The notes beneath the pieces were generated by a model, which saw only the letters and a program-made list of their open reading frames with translations, made no database searches and was not told the DNA's origin. This document shows, piece after piece, positions 38,501 through 52,725 of a DNA stretch of 64,000 nucleotides; positions within the stretch are counted from its first letter, which is position 1; each line of letters starts with the position of its first letter. A program made the position numbers and the translations under genes. Origin of the DNA: Seriola aureovittata (taxonomy: Eukaryota; Chordata; Actinopteri; Carangiformes; Carangidae). Location of the stretch: contig NC_079364.1 in NCBI RefSeq assembly GCF_021018895.1, positions 8,182,901 to 8,246,900 of the forward strand. Reading direction: 5' to 3'.

Positions 38501-40638
38501 TCTATGGCAAGTTCACAGAGAGCAGCCACCGCTCGGCTTTATAAAAACATTTCAATGAGGCCACTGACAGGTGGTCTCCAAAAGAGCAAGGAAGCATAGC
38601 TGGCAAGTGAGCTACAAGTGCTCCTTTCATACAATATTCCTCTTCTCAACTCAGTGACAGGCTTGGAGAAATAAAGAAAAAAGAAAACCCACATCTCTCA
38701 AACGTTTATACAAGAATATCCGTTTCACACTGACCTCTCTTCTATTCGGATGCCTAACAGCTTTTAACTGCTGTGATAAAGCCAATTCTCGTAATGCTAC
38801 AGTGATGTAATGCGTGTTGCATAAATAATCCATGAGACAAACATTTATCACAAACAGCCTGTATTATTTGTCTATTAGGGAGCTTAAGAAGCTGTGGGAC
38901 CTGCTTGGGAAATGGCCTGCTGTGTACAGGAGGGTCGGTGTGTGAGTGTGAGCCTTTTGGGGGTTGGGGAGTGAGGAGGGGCTGCACTGGCATGGAGCTG
39001 CAGTGTTTGGCCAAAGGGGCCCCCTCTGTGTTCTCTCTACCCCGGAGCGGGAGCCAAGGCGTTCTGGGCTGTGTTTCAAGAGCAACAAACTTCTCCAGCA
39101 TTTTAGAGATGACATTTGGAGGTATCAGCATGCTAAGCCTGGGAGGGGTTGGCCCATCGCTCTGCCGACACGACCCTGGGAGCTGCCACTGCCTTGTCTG
39201 CGCTGAGGGGATTTGTGTCAATGCCGGGCCTTAAAATACCACGGCTCTGCCCCTCCTTTCTTCTGTCTACACTCCACTCGCCCCCCAGACTGACTGCATG
39301 ACACAGACTCACTTTCTCTCACCTCATATTATCCGTTTTTTTTTTTTTCTCCTACAAAGAACAAAACACATCAAATTTATATGTTTTTTCAGATTTTATG
39401 GATCATTTCGTTCATTCAGCCATCCACATATACATTCAGGCTGCTGATTAAATCTTGCCGATACGAAGATTCGGCTGAAAGCGCTGCTACATCTGTGCTC
39501 AGATTACACAGGATGAAAAATTTATGCGGCCTCATCAGCCAAGACTCTTGTCAGCTCTGACCAAAGGTGCAGTTTCTGTGATCGTATTTTTGTTAGTTGT
39601 CGCCCGCTCTCTCCTCATCTGTTTCTTTCTCTGGCACTCTGTGAGTCGGGTGAGGCGCAGACAATTACTGGGAGCCTGTTGTTCATTTACTCCCACAAGG
39701 CCGAAAGGCGGAGGTGATGAAGCAGCTGTTGGTTGGCATGCTAAATGAAACGCGCACACACGCAGTGCATGCCTAAACAGCCCTATATGAGACTTGTCAT
39801 GCAGAGAAATGGGGGACTGCTCAACTTCACTGCTAATCAGGATGCCTCTGCTATGTCTTTGGGGCCTCTGTTTGTTGCTCTTCCCTGGTACTCTGCCTGG
39901 ATTTGCTTGATTTCCTCATTTGGTTCTCATTTGTTCAGTTGCCCCACAATGAGAGAAGTCTGCTCCCACAGGTCTCTTAGGGGAAAAACAGTGGAAAGGC
40001 ATTGCAGTTTGATGTGAGCAGCATCTGGGTCTCTTTCATTTTAAGACTAGCCAGTGGGTTGTTAAGGGCTTGTACCATTAAAATGATGTAGAAGGAATAC
40101 GCATCTTTGTGTTGTTTAATGTAGTGTGCAAAATCCAATACAATAGAGGCTATTGAGAAATGCCTCCTTAGAAACTCAGTCCAGATTCGCTGTTATATCT
40201 CCAGCTGCACTGATGGCTCTTTATATGACACCAAAAACTAACAGTTGCACATCTAGTATGGATTCAGAAACAGCACACATTTCAGGCGCTGCAATCTCTG
40301 GCTTTAAACACTAAAGTGAAGCTGATTTTGTTAGAAATTAACAAGCTGTGATCTCCTCAAACGCCTTAAAAAATAACAATAAAAAAACAGAAAGCCATAT
40401 AAGAATGAAGGCCACTTCTAAATGTATCTCTTCACCCTCTACCACATGATTTTTTACCTTGACTGTGACTACTTGATACAGGTTTCGTTGGAGATAAAAA
40501 AAAAAAAAATAATAAAAAGAGGCTTCAAAGAGAGCAAAGGGGGTTGGATTCTGGAAACCCTGCTGGTCTCTACAGCTCTGATGGTCATAACAACCTGTGT
40601 GCTACACCTGCAGAGTACCCCCCACCCCTTTTCCCCTC

Positions 40639-40673
<35 letters not shown>

Positions 40674-42081
40674 ACACCCACACCCACACCCACACACCTT
40701 CTCCTCTCCACCATACCACTTTTAAAACCACTCAAAAGCTCCCACCAGCCTCCTCCCCACTGAGCCAGATAGAGTAGAATCAGGAGAAAACACAGCTCCA
40801 TCAGGCCAAACCACTACCTCTTTCAGCCAAAATAGCAGCTTTGAGAGAGCGAGTGCAGGCAAAGGACAGACTTGGATGGTGAAAGGGAAGGGGGCAGGGC
40901 GAGGGGGAGGGTCAATCACTCTGTGGGAGGCAGAGAATGAGGGAGCACAAACATAGTACTGGTGTTGGCTCTGAGCCATGTTTGTGTCACTAACAGAAGT
41001 AGCCTTGTCTAACCCCCCCCTCTCCTGCCCCAACCTTTTGCCTTGCACTCACTCTCTCCCAGTTTGCTTGGAAACAGAGTCAAGGGGTGACTGGCTGGAT
41101 GCTTGGTAACAGAAAAGAGCTGCAATACAGAGGAGAACAGGGGTGAATCAGACACAGCCCAGGGCTGAGCAAAAATCAAAAAAGGTTTGGGGGGGGGGGT
41201 GGGAGCCACTCAATAGCGGGGACTGTGCTTTGGGAATGTTGATGAGGCAGGGACCTTTTCTCTTCAGTTCCTCCAAGTGAACCAACGAGCAGCACTGTGG
41301 ATGTGTGGGCGATTTGTACTCAGCATGCCCGCAGAGCGACTGAGCGTGAGCTGCTTTGAAGATTAGGTGTTTGCATTATTTCACATGCACAACAGAAAAA
41401 GGAGGGCAGTTTTTCAGACCCAGCAGAACCTGATAGTGCTAGTGATACATCTTTAAATTAAGTAAGCTGAATGCGGTTTCCATCAAAGGGAGGAAAACTG
41501 AGAGGGTCTGAGATTTCACTCGGACTGCACTGCAGAAGAGGAGCCAACTCTATTCCCAACTGGCAGCCTTGCAAAAAAAAAAAGAAGAAGAAAAAAAACA
41601 ACAAAAAAAAGTGCTTTGTGTTATGAGGCATGTTGTTGTTGAGAGCAGATATCTCTGTGCAACAAACTCCCGTCTGCGTACTCCCGAGCACAAAACAAAT
41701 CAAGGCCACCTAAGAACTGCCTGCCAACTACTATTCTCGTTCGCAATATTATGCAGCATGTGTGCAGTTGAAGCACATATTAGTACCATCACCAGCTCCT
41801 GAGGCAGTCAGGGCATATCCAATTACATTTTAGCAGGAAAAATATGTATGGAGCAAGATTTTTTGTTTTTAAACGACTGAGACTTCACCAAGCCTCGAAC
41901 AACCAATACCTCTTTGATGTCTTAATGCAACCAACTGGATATGTACATAAAAGCAAAAAAAAAAAAACGAAAACTATCCCATATGTTTGTAGCTTATTTT
42001 TCTTTTCCGCCAACTTCCAATACTCATAGTTTTTCACTGGGAAGACACTCAGGAAAGAGCACGCTAAACAGTTTGACTTAC
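29597..42081 (-). other. znf609: znf609 intron (12.5 kb)
   Basis: No exon was seen. GC-richer patches such as 34380-34860 and 38880-39240 break the AT-rich background without coding features and could be conserved non-coding elements. Simple repeats lie at 40640-40696. The longest ORFs here (155 aa at 38754-39221, minus) have no recognisable domain. Confidence 0.7.
40640..40696. repeat. CA microsatellite passing into CCCACA repeats
   Basis: (CA)n of about 15 units followed by five CCCACA-type hexamers. Confidence 0.95.
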
Positions 42082-42307
42082 CGTCCTCAGTTTCCTGCCA
42101 CACGATGCCTTCAAGATTGACACTGGTACCAGGCTCGCAGGGCCCCAAGCACTCAGGTTCGGTAGCCAGGGCCACATCGGATGTGTTCACTGCTACCGAG
42201 CGTGTACGCACCATTATCTGCTCGCACGGCGAGGCAATCTCACTGTTGCCTACTGTGGCCAGGAGGTGGAGGGGGGGAGGGGCTGGCGTGGAGACAGGAG
42301 ATTCCAT
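42082..42307 (-). CDS. znf609: znf609 internal coding exon (conserved cysteine/acidic block)
   Basis: A 226-nt exon running from an acceptor (ttcacag at 42308-42314) to a strong donor (GACG|GTAAGT, GT at 42081-42080). It is read in phase 0 and encodes 75 residues plus one base. It opens MESPVSTPAPPPLHLLATV and continues through SSPCEQIMVRTRSV-like sequence, then ALATEPECLGPCEPGTSVN, then NLEGIVWQETED. This is the most conserved N-terminal part shared by ZNF609, ZNF608 and scribbler. The leading Met is an internal residue in the human protein, not a start. The preceding exon must end on a codon boundary and lies outside the window. Its function beyond conservation is unknown to me; it may be a protein-interaction surface. 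Joining to the next exon completes a glycine codon. Confidence 0.96.
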
Positions 42308-44344
42308 CTGTGAAGAAAGAAGTGGGGGTTGAGAGAGAAAGAGAAACACATGAGACACTTCAGAACCACTGTATAAACATGTACAGAGCAGATGTTGAGA
42401 TACAGCCAACGGATGCCACAATGAGAGGAAGTGGAAAAAGAAGTGCTGAGCGCATGAAAGACATCCTGGTATTTCAGTGGTCCTTAAAAGAAGATTTCAT
42501 CAGAGAGAGGGCGATGCAGCAGTCAGTGTTGTAATGTGCTACTTTTGTCTTTCCTCAACCTTAGAGGTGATTAGCAGGCAGGGGAGGGACATGTGAACTG
42601 CTCTGGCTGCCTCTGTGGAAGGACAGAATTAGTTATGCAGGGTTGGTCAAACAATCCCTCCCCCAGCTTTCTTGCCTCACACACGGACGAGCGAGATCCA
42701 TGACACAAATAATCTCACAGACTGATCACTCATTAATTCCCTCAATTAAAGAGCTAGTTGTGGCAGGGAGTGGGCTGCTGAGGGTCAGTAATTGATTCCA
42801 CCTGTTCTGACACACTGTGACAGCAATGAAGAGACAGTGGGCCTACGTGGAAAACGAAAATGAAAAGGACAGGAGGAGTGGGAGATGATGGGAGCAACTG
42901 AGGGGAAGAGTGAGGGAGAGAGAAGGAGAGAGAGCAGGAGGTAGAAAAAGTGTGTAGGCGGAAAAGAGACGGAGAGAGGAAGACTGATGGTGATTTAAGG
43001 GCCACAGTGATACCAGGCTTAGTTCTCTTTATTCAAGGCAGTCAACATTAAAGCGCTCCAAGTCATTAGCACTGAACTGCGGGAGGAATGCCACGCTGCA
43101 GCCAACACCACACATTTATTAATTGGGCATAAACCATTCAGTGCTCGGGAATATGCTGCCAATGCTGGATCCAATTAGACTTGGAAGACAAAATAACAAT
43201 TGACACATTGGATTAAAAGACTGTACACCCTTTAAATAATTGTTATAATCTACTTACTGCTCCAAAGTACGACCTGGAGAACTAAAACCGCTCATCGCTG
43301 AACATATTAAAGTTGCTGCTTAATTTTGATCCTTCTAGGGATGGAAATGTTGGCCTGTTGCTGGGTTGTTAAGTCCATCACTTAGGACCATAAAATTCAG
43401 CTGAACCAATAGATATTTCAGTCTGGAGCAAAGAGGATGAATCCTGACTTTGCTGATCCCCTGACGTGTTCTCCAATGGCACCAGCGGTTCTCTTTTTTT
43501 AACTTATCCTGAGAATTATCTCGTCAAAACTTACATTCATGGTTTCCAGATGATGAATCCAACAGATCAATCAATGAATGTAAAAAATCTGAATTAGTGA
43601 TCAGCTGAGTGCTTTGAAAACCAAACATTAGTCCATGCTGAAATTTAATATTAGCACAAGACTTGTCATCACAGGAGCTTCATATTTCATGGATTACTGA
43701 AAAGAGCTTGGATAGCACATTTCTCCCAGTGCTCAGAGGACGAGCAAATGAATGTGTGCCGAGAGCAGCGGAGAGTCAGGTCTAACGACATCGTAATCAC
43801 TGTCTGTCACTTTCTGATGCATGATGTGGCCAAGCTGCAGGCCGGCTGACTGAATGAGACAGGACAGGTAATCACCCGAGCTGTCACCACACACTGTTCC
43901 TGGGCCTTATGGAGACACAGTGGGCCGCAGACAAGAACACGCGACCGGCCCTCCTTCAGAGTGACAGCAAGCGGTGAAAGGTGCAAACAGGTTCATGCTG
44001 AGCCTCCTCTAAATTGACTCAAGTATTCAAACTGTTTGTGGTGACATTTTGGTAACTGACATTTTGGGTATTTTTAAGACCAAGGTTAGGTGACATAGTA
44101 ACGGCCTGTAAACAACTTCCTTCACACACTGAAATCGTTAAATTGAGTAGTAGCCTCATATTATTAGATTCACAGTATTTATTTCCTTCTTTCTTTTGGC
44201 TATCTACTGGTGGACTGTGCTTATCAATACACTCAGAAGCCAAGGTGTTCTAAGTACCACAGTGTTAGCTATTTAGCTATTACCATTTTCTTTCACTCAG
44301 ACAATTGCACACTTTATATTAGACAGTGAGCCATGCCTAGACTA

Positions 44345-44615
44345 GGGTCAGTTATTCTCATTATCCACTAATCTGCAAAAAAAAAAAAAACATCAGAAAA
44401 TCACTTTTTCCCCAAAGTCAAATTCAGCTAATGTCTTGTTTTGTCAAACCAACAGTCCAAAACCCGAAGTAATTTAATTTACAATGACAAAACTAGCAAA
44501 GATTCTCATTGGAGCTGCGAAAACAATGAGTGAAATTATCAATCGATTATCAAAAAGGTTGCCGATTTATTTTCTGTCAATCAACTATTCGATTACTCAG
44601 TGATGACCCATCAAC
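44345..44615 (+). repeat. Dispersed teleost repeat, copy 3
   Basis: It carries aatgtcttgttttgtcaaac caacagtccaaaacccgaag, then atcaatcgattatcaaaaag gttgccgattta. It is a good match to copy 1 in the core and keeps the 3' end that copy 1 has lost. Confidence 0.7.
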
Positions 44616-46720
44616 CTCGATTTAAAATGATAGGACGTTCATAACACCTGGATGAATTAAGGACAGATGAAGTGTCAAGGTAGAGTGAAGTTCAAGGATT
44701 CCCCTGGATTACAAACCTTAAGATCCTAACTCTCCGATCGTTTTAATAACACTGAATACTGGTGATTCCCACAACAGTTCCATCTTGTGTTCCTGATGCT
44801 CATTATTTATATCAATAAAAACCTAATGAATTTTAGCTCCAGTATAGCTTTGCCTGGATGAGCTTTGATTTTATTTTCCATGCTAGAGGGAAAGGGGAAT
44901 TACTTTGTTTCATTTGCCACAAATAAAAGTGAGGAGCCAGTCTAGTGCCACTCCACGATAAAGGAACCATTTATTATGTAATGGTATAAACTGATTACAA
45001 TAGAATGAAAGTGGAAAGGGGACCAGTGTACAATGCACATGAACAATGCTGCTCCATTCCCAAGTTCTATCAATGGACGAGTGAACAAAAGGACTTTCAC
45101 TCTGGGGCTGCAGAATGCAAACCCACATAGTGAAATGCCTGACGTCTTGTCCAGGGTTTCGAAAAACCACATGCGACTGAGCTACACAACTTGCCAGATT
45201 ACACAAGGCTCTACCCGACGCTCAGCCGATGCCAAATTCCAAGATTTCTTCCCTCCATGCAAGACTTTACAGATGGATTTTGAAATCTCCCCCAAAACCA
45301 CAATGCTTCAATGTCACGCAAACCTTTTCTTAACTAAAACCCCATGCCGACTCCTAGAGAAAGCCACACTGGCAAGAATAATGTTTAACTGGCTGACAAA
45401 AAATTCCTATGAATCTTGGACTGGTGTTGAGCATACCTCACAGTGCTGACAGAGGGGGAACTCTGCCTGGATTTCCAGAGATCACACAATAACTCGCCCA
45501 TGGCAGACGGACACGTGCTGCACTTTTTACTGGACACATTAACTTCAGCTTTAACTTGTTTATTAGAGTTGGGATTAAGAAACTGAGCACTGAGCTTGGA
45601 CACGGATTAAGAAAGGATTACACTGCAGTGTCATACTGAGACACCTGTCTTGGCTAAACTTATGTGGGTGGTGTGAGGCTTGAATACAGTTGACCAAATT
45701 AAGCTTTGAACCTTTGTTGGACACTCGACTTAAGTCAGCAATAAAAGTGTCTTAGCCTGACTTAGAACCAGTGAAATGTGCCAACAGCTATTACTCTACT
45801 TAATATTAAATTTACTATAATAAAGACATGTCACAAAAAATGATCTGGAAGATTAGTTGATAAAGTTTTATTTCACACGTACATATATCCCAATTTATTT
45901 CTATATAATCTCCTAAAAAGTTACAAGGAAAGAACCATATCATTTGGTAACAGTTATAGGTAAAATAAAGCAGTTGGTGTATAGCCAATTATTTCTGAAT
46001 GCTAACATAGCACAAGCTTGAGCTATTTATTCAGAGGACAGCAGGTGAGCTAAACATGCAAAATGTGTGCGTCTACACACAAACATGCTCTTCATCATAT
46101 ATGAAAAATAAAGTTTCCAGGAATAAATTAATGAGTAATAAATATTCACTGGGGTTTCAAATGGAGCAATTCATCTCCACACAAACTAAATAACTGAACT
46201 AACCGAAATAAGAGTCTGAGAACTTTGTCTCTATAATCGTCTCCTGTAATTACTACCGAACTGCATCGTTCTCTTCAGCACACTTTCACGAAATTATTAA
46301 AAAAATAACAAACCTGTAAAATAAGGCATTACCAATTTGTTTAGTCATTTAATTTGGTCCAGTGGAATTCATTTACTGTGACCTTGTGATGTGTGATACT
46401 GGTATTATCATTTCTAAAATGATTAAAAAAGAAGAAAGGAAAAGAAAAGAAAATAAAAAAGTTAATATCTAAAAATGGACGATCTCCAAACTAATATCAC
46501 TTTCATACACAAACCTCATGTTCAACACAGGATTATGAAAGCATGTTCTGGTCACATGAGACTGCTGTTACAAGTCACACAGAATCATGTCTGCAATTGT
46601 AGTTCAATACACATCACTGCTAAACCATAGAATCGCACTTTTTCTGGTGCTTTTTCTGCATTAGTTCCTGTAATAAAACACCATGAGGAGTTTCTCTACA
46701 TGTGTACCTGATTTTGTGCA

Positions 46721-46736
46721 CCCCCCCCCCCCCCCC
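46721..46736. repeat. Poly-C (16)
   Basis: A run of sixteen C; likely to be a sequencing-length uncertainty. Confidence 0.95.
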
Positions 46737-47469
46737 ATGCCTTCTTTGTTTATCTTACTTTTTTTTGTCAGACTGGTTTGATAATCGGTTACAATGCCGT
46801 TTAAAGGGAGATATCCATGCCTGACAGAATTCATGTTCACCCTTTCATACCGAAGTCGAGACCTGTGTTTAACCTTAGCTGGAAGCAATGTATGGTCCTG
46901 AGGTCAGGTCCGATAACACACACCAGGTCAGTGAGATTGACCGCAGATATGGGTTTATAGTCTTGGTCTCTGACCATGAAATGTAAATAATTCACAACAA
47001 TAACAATGTATATAATACATAACATTAAGCTAATGCATGTAGGCTACCTTGAAGGCAATGGAGTATGTGGTTAACTCAAAGTGCCTGTTAACACATCTCT
47101 GTTGTATTAAGAAGTGATAATGCACATAAATTCACTGATAACATTTAATTTTAGAATGGACATTTAATAACTGGTTTATAACACACTACAATGTAGTTGT
47201 ATGTTAAGTGTCTATTAATATACTGTATTTGTCCAAAACGTAAGTTCTACATACATTTACTGCACCATTTACTATATTGCCAATATCTGTACATAAAACG
47301 TTCTCCAGACATTGACAAATACATTACTACAATCTTATATTTGCATACGACTACACTACAGTGCGTCATACACGTTTATATGCTCCTATAACTGCTAAAT
47401 AAGGGGAGTTAAAGTACAGTGTTGCCCATTCATCTGACTTTTTCTATGATTGATGTGAATTACTGTGCT

Positions 47470-47775
47470 ATTGTGATTTGGAGCTGATATGATAAGTCAA
47501 TTAATCCATTAGTCTATCAACAGAAAATTGATCCGCCACCTTTCTGATAATCAAATAATCGTTGGAGTCATTTATTAAGCAGAAAGTCCAAAACTTAGCT
47601 TGTTCCCACTCCTCCAATGTAAGAATTTTCTGTTCTTCTTTATTTTATATAATTGCAAACTGATATTTGATATCAGTTTTTATGATATTTTATAGACTAA
47701 ATAACTAATCAATTCATCCAGATAACCAATGACAGATTAACTGATAGTGAGAATGATTGTTATTTGCAGCCCTAC
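47470..47775 (+). repeat. Dispersed teleost repeat, copy 4 (degenerate)
   Basis: It shows caattaatccattagtctat, then gataatcaaataatcgttgg, then agtccaaaactta, ending in ttatttgcagccct. It keeps the family's ends but a changed core. Confidence 0.55.
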
Positions 47776-50140
47776 TGCGAATGTTAAAAGTCTAGGAATC
47801 AACCAAATGGCAACCAAATCACAGTAACCTGAATTTTCCGGTCCTGACTAATTGATTCAAATTGACACTGGTTGATTGTTCAACCATTCAACTGTATAGA
47901 TCTTCCAGCTTGATAAAGCAAATTCAACCCCATTTTCAACATCAAAAGGAAAAAACATCTGTCTCGTAAAGAGAAGATGTAATTCTTCCTGACACAGAGG
48001 TCCATTATTAAGTAAAAATGAATCCTTCCAGAAGTGCCATTAGTTGGCTGAGTTCAGTGTTTCCGCTTCAATATGTAATTCTTTCTGACTCCGGGGGCAA
48101 AGCCTTTGAACATCTTTGGTGAGTTACTGAGGTCGGAGGCCAGTGGAGATTACACTTCTTGCCGGCTCTGGTTGGTGCCTCTTTCAGCACCACTGACAAC
48201 CAGCTAAAGAAACGTAAAAAAAACCCCAAAAAACGACCCAAGACCCTTTATTTGGCTGTCATACGAAGAATATGGAGACTGGTAATCTCTTAATGAATTT
48301 AAGAACAGAAGCATTTCAATTCTAACCAGTGGAGACAACTGCAATGTAAAGTCTTGTTATCAGCATGCAATCACATCACTGGGTAGCTTTTAAAGTGAGC
48401 CGTATTATTGCGGGCATTGAAGTAACATGGTTATTAGCATTAGACTACAATTGAAAACAAATACACAAGCCTCATCTAATTTGATTACAAAAATGTTCAA
48501 ATCCGCCGAGGGACAGAAAAAAAAAAAGACATAAAATGACTGGATTCCCTTTCAAGTTCTGAAAGCTCACTCGATTGTTTTCAAACACTGCACAATGGCC
48601 TAATTCCTTTACTGAAACCACATTGTCATTCTCTTTGAAGCTCGGACTAATCACAGAAACTGAAAGAGAAAACACAAATAGGAACACCTGACATCTATTG
48701 TACATCGCCAGCTGGCAAAAGGCACTCAGTTTCTAGGCAACTCTTCTTGGTTTTAGTTGCTAATTGTGCTTTCAGGAAAGCATAACCACACATTAATAAT
48801 ACAGAGAGGAAACTAAGCTGTGATGAAGTCGGCCACCCATGACCTACAATCTCCTCATGAGTAAGCCAGAATCTCACCGTCAATAGTTATTGTGTGACAA
48901 AGAAATTGTTTGCCATATGACTCTTTAACATTACAAGCCTACACCCTGCATATAAATGACTCATTGTCTCGTATGACAGACTAGAGGAGTTAAAGTGAAA
49001 GTAGCATTAATGTAAAACACATTTGTATTTTATCTCGAAAGCCAAAAAAAAAAAAAAAATTGTTCCTTTACATCGCCCACACTTTTAACACTTTTAAAAT
49101 ACAAGTCAACCCCCATGTTCGGGAAATACAGCAGTGAAAGATGAGACATTAACATGAAAAACGTCTGTAAAAGCAACAGCTTCATATGCAGAAGAGCAAA
49201 CTTTCATTTCACAACCCGGAGCAACAGCTGTGAATTACAGCCTAACTGTTACAAAGACAAGTAATGCGTTCGTGCTTGCTGTAAATTTCAGTAATAATCA
49301 AATGTAATATCTTTTTAGTGTGACACATTATAGCTGTACGCTGCAAATCAGAGCTACTATCCTACCAAGGCCCTTGACTGCACTGAAGCAAAAGAAGGTA
49401 CACAAAGCTTTTTCAAAGGGAAACCTCTTCAGAGAGCATGAGAGGCTTTACCTGTGGAGGCATCTGCACTCCCCGATGAAAGGACAACAAACATTAGTCA
49501 AGAGACGACTCCTACAGCTTCTAGCAACATGATGGGAAGTAAAAGTGATATAAAAAGACAGAAGGCACAAGGGACCGCAGGGTAGAGGACTGAGCCAAGA
49601 TAAGTGGAGCTTACCAATTTGCTCACTTATGAAGCAGTGGCCTAATTTTCTTATTAAAGCAAAGTCACACAGAGGAAAAAACTCATCTCCTTTTACTACT
49701 ACTATCAAACAGCACAAGTAAAACTAGACCAATATTTAGTAAAAACTGGGGGTTTGTTTACAACCTCTCTGACTGTCTACTACTACTCATATATTTTATG
49801 CTGTTGGCAAAGTCCGTGTGTCCCCAGATTTTAGTAATAAACTTGGGAGTAAAAGGTAAAGTGAGTAAAATAAAACCCATCTAATAAAAAATCGTGAATT
49901 GAACTTAATGCTTTTTGGGTGAATTATAAAAATTATTGAGTAATAAAAACGTAACACCTTGTTTTAGCTTGAGCATGCCCCCCTTCACATATTCAGACAG
50001 GACTCAAGAGACTGTAACCAAGCTATCCTCACATTTACCATGCTCACCATCCTGGTTTAGCATTGGGATGCTAATAAGCCCAAAATTGTACAGCTGAGAC
50101 TGATCGGATATGGTTGGGGGCGATTGGACGCATATGTTGG

Positions 50141-50427
50141 TTATTGGCGATTGGTTATCTGTGATTGGCTGACAGCCGAGTCCATAGCTGGTTGTTTTTT
50201 TGGGAGTGATTTTGGACTGGTGAAGTGGGGCTTGTCCAGTGGTACTCGAGGGGGGGTGGTGTATTCGATTGGTGTATTTGTGTTAGAATCTTTTCCTGGC
50301 ACTGTGCGTTTGCAATGTTGGCAAATTGCTTTGTTGAGGTCCTTTAGCTTGCCGGTTGTGTCCGCTTTAAAACCAAAAGAATCCCAAATAAGTCATTTTT
50401 TATTCTTTTCACAACAAGCTCTTCCAT
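50141..50427 (-). pseudogene. hAT/ZBED transposase relic with BED-finger half
   Basis: On the minus strand an ATG at 50425-50427 opens MEELVVKRIKND, after which the frame shifts. From 50386 the reading is WDSFGFKADTTGKLKDLNKA, then ICQHCKRTVPGKDSNT. This is the aromatic start and CxxC half of a BED zinc finger of the ZBED/hAT type. The His-x-His half is missing: the sequence jumps to NTPIEYTTPPRVP and stops at 50141-50143. It is a broken remnant of a DNA transposon N-terminus. Flanks such as gattattgcccaaccctaac-like bases near 50530-50555 (ttattgcccaaccctaacag) resemble known hAT ends (TAGGGTTGGGCAATAA reversed). Confidence 0.7.
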
Positions 50428-51239
50428 GATTGCATTTGCTGAAAATGGCATGTGGGGAGCGGGGACTCCTTTGCCCCGCCCGAGGAATATATCGGCAAGC
50501 ACTGGTTGTTGGATTGAGGGTGGCTGATCGGAAAATTATTGCCCAACCCTAACAGGACTTTCATTATTTTTCTACATAATTTCATGGATATCCACTTAAT
50601 AGTTGTTGAGTAATTTTACTCAAACCCATGAAAGTCAGCTGATATCCAACCGCATAGGACACATCCTCTGCGGACCATAAATATCTGTACCAAACTTTCT
50701 AGCAATCATGGGTTTATTGTTATTCTTTAATGTTACCTGTTATTCTTAATCCGAACAGTCATTAGCTCATGAAACTATCCAAATTAGTTAACACTTTCTA
50801 CTCAGTGAAGTAGCTGTAAAGCTAAATCTTTAAGTAAACTCCTCGGTATATCTTGTTACCTCAAGCCAAGCTCTGCCCACCAACTTAGGCTAACAAGTAG
50901 CTGTGGATTGGAAGTATTACCTACATTTCTTGCTAAGAAAAGTAGGTAGCTTAGCTCAGAGATTTGGCAGGCAAGCTGGATGCCTGGTTGGCTGACTGGG
51001 CTTACACACAGCAGGTGGTTTGGTACACTTTCTCTTGTCTTGGGTCAGCTTGACCTTGTCAACTTAATTCCTTCCTTTCCTCTTCCTGGACCAGCCGGCT
51101 GCCCTGAGCCTACGCCTGGTATTGTTTGTTTGATGACAGGGTGGGGGTTGGGTGTCATGAGCACTAAAAGCTCTTCACATAGCAACTGAGCAACCAAACA
51201 ACTCTTTATGTTTAAGCAACACATAATGTATACACACAT

Positions 51240-51750
51240 AATAATGCAACTAATGATTGTTTGGATTACAGATTGATCTACTGTCTTTTTGCCTATAACA
51301 TGTCAGACTTCCAGTGGCTTGTTTTGTCTGACGGTCCAACACCCAGATATATATCCAATCATGTACAACAAAGAAAAGCAACACATCCTCACATCTGAGA
51401 AGCTGGAATGAGCAAAGTTTTGCTAAGAAATGATGAAAACGACTATTGGATTATCAAAATAGTGCAACAAATGACTATTTTTTACTTTTGATTAATCTGC
51501 AGATTTATCTTTAATCAATGGATTAATTGTTTATCATAGTGTACGAAACGTCATGACAGCTTAGTAGAGCTGATGTGACATCCTCAAATGCCCCAAAATA
51601 ATTAGTTTATAATGATAAACAAAAAGGAAAAGCAGGAAATCCTCTCAATTGCATATGAATATGTAGCATTGATTCACTATTTTTGCTTGAACAGTGACCG
51701 AATAATCAAAACAGTTGCCAATTATTTGTCGTCGTTGCAGCTCTAGTCTG
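51240..51750 (+). repeat. Dispersed teleost repeat, copy 5 (one long or two partial copies)
   Basis: It has ggcttgttttgtctgacggt ccaacacccagatatat, then acatctgagaagctggaatg, then gattatcaaaatagtgcaac. A second 3' half follows at 51600-51750, ending tcgtcgttgcagctctag. Confidence 0.7.
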
Positions 51751-52701
51751 GTTTCACTGTTAGTGGGTGGCGGCTAGATTTTCTCAGCAACATATGATAT
51801 TGCAGCGCAGTTAACTGGCAGTGCAACACTGCATAGTGGTACAAGTATTCATTCTAACACTGTGAATATGTCAGAAGATTACACAGTCATCAGCTAGGAC
51901 AGGTTTGAACTTAGTCCTATCTAGACGCTGATTCTGCTGGGTTCTTTTAGCGGTTCTCTTTCCTTTCTCTCTGTCTCCCATTACTCATCCTCCCACTCTG
52001 ACCATAGGTCAGTTGACAACAACAGTATCTATTACAACAATAAGCCACATTCTTGTCAAGGTCACCCACTTGCGTCCGACAGGCAGAGAGGCTGTGCTGG
52101 GAGCAGAAATCCAGATAAGCTAAGCTGAGCCTATGAGGATTTCTCTCTCGCCAGCCCTCTCCATACTCATAAATCTTATCTCACAGCAAAGGGAAACCTG
52201 ACAACACACTGAGAGGCTGTCATCAACAGCTCAGCCACCTAGATTCCCACCCAAATACCAATGATTCACTCTTTGACTTCTTACAAGTGTGTGGTTTTGA
52301 CCAAGGCTTTGAGATCAGACTGGAAAAGAAATCTAGCTCCGAGTGTTGTGGGCTCAGTGTTTACGATTCACCATAATGTTGACAGCTGTGACTAAAACTC
52401 CAGGTACATACCTTCCTGAATTCAAAAGCTTAGTGCAGCAGAGCAAAATAAATTCTCCTCGACATACTATCCAGACACCTTATCAGCTAAGTAACAAATG
52501 ACATTTTACAAGTCCCACACATTATACAAGGAAAACAAGTTGTTATTCAGGCTGTGAGATTTCCCTAGAGCTCCTAACCTCAAACTATTTATAGATGTTC
52601 TGTTAGTCTGTTTCCCTTGTGTTGACGCTCTTCTGTGGGTGGTGCCTTCACCAAACATTAGAAAGACAATCCTAACCCACACATAAGTGAACACACTTGT
52701 T

Positions 52702-52725
52702 AAAAAAAAAAAAAAAAAAAAAAAA
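52702..52725. repeat. Poly-A (24)
   Basis: A run of 24 A. No retrogene or SINE body is recognised upstream. Confidence 0.95.

Noticed and set aside
38754..39221. Minus-strand ORF of 155 codons in a znf609 intron
   Set aside because: Proline/histidine-rich chance composition and overlapping ORFs on both strands; more likely a GC-rich non-coding patch.
45033..45449. Plus-strand ORF of 138 codons
   Set aside because: No recognisable domain, no codon bias, no splice context; an opposing ORF of similar length exists.
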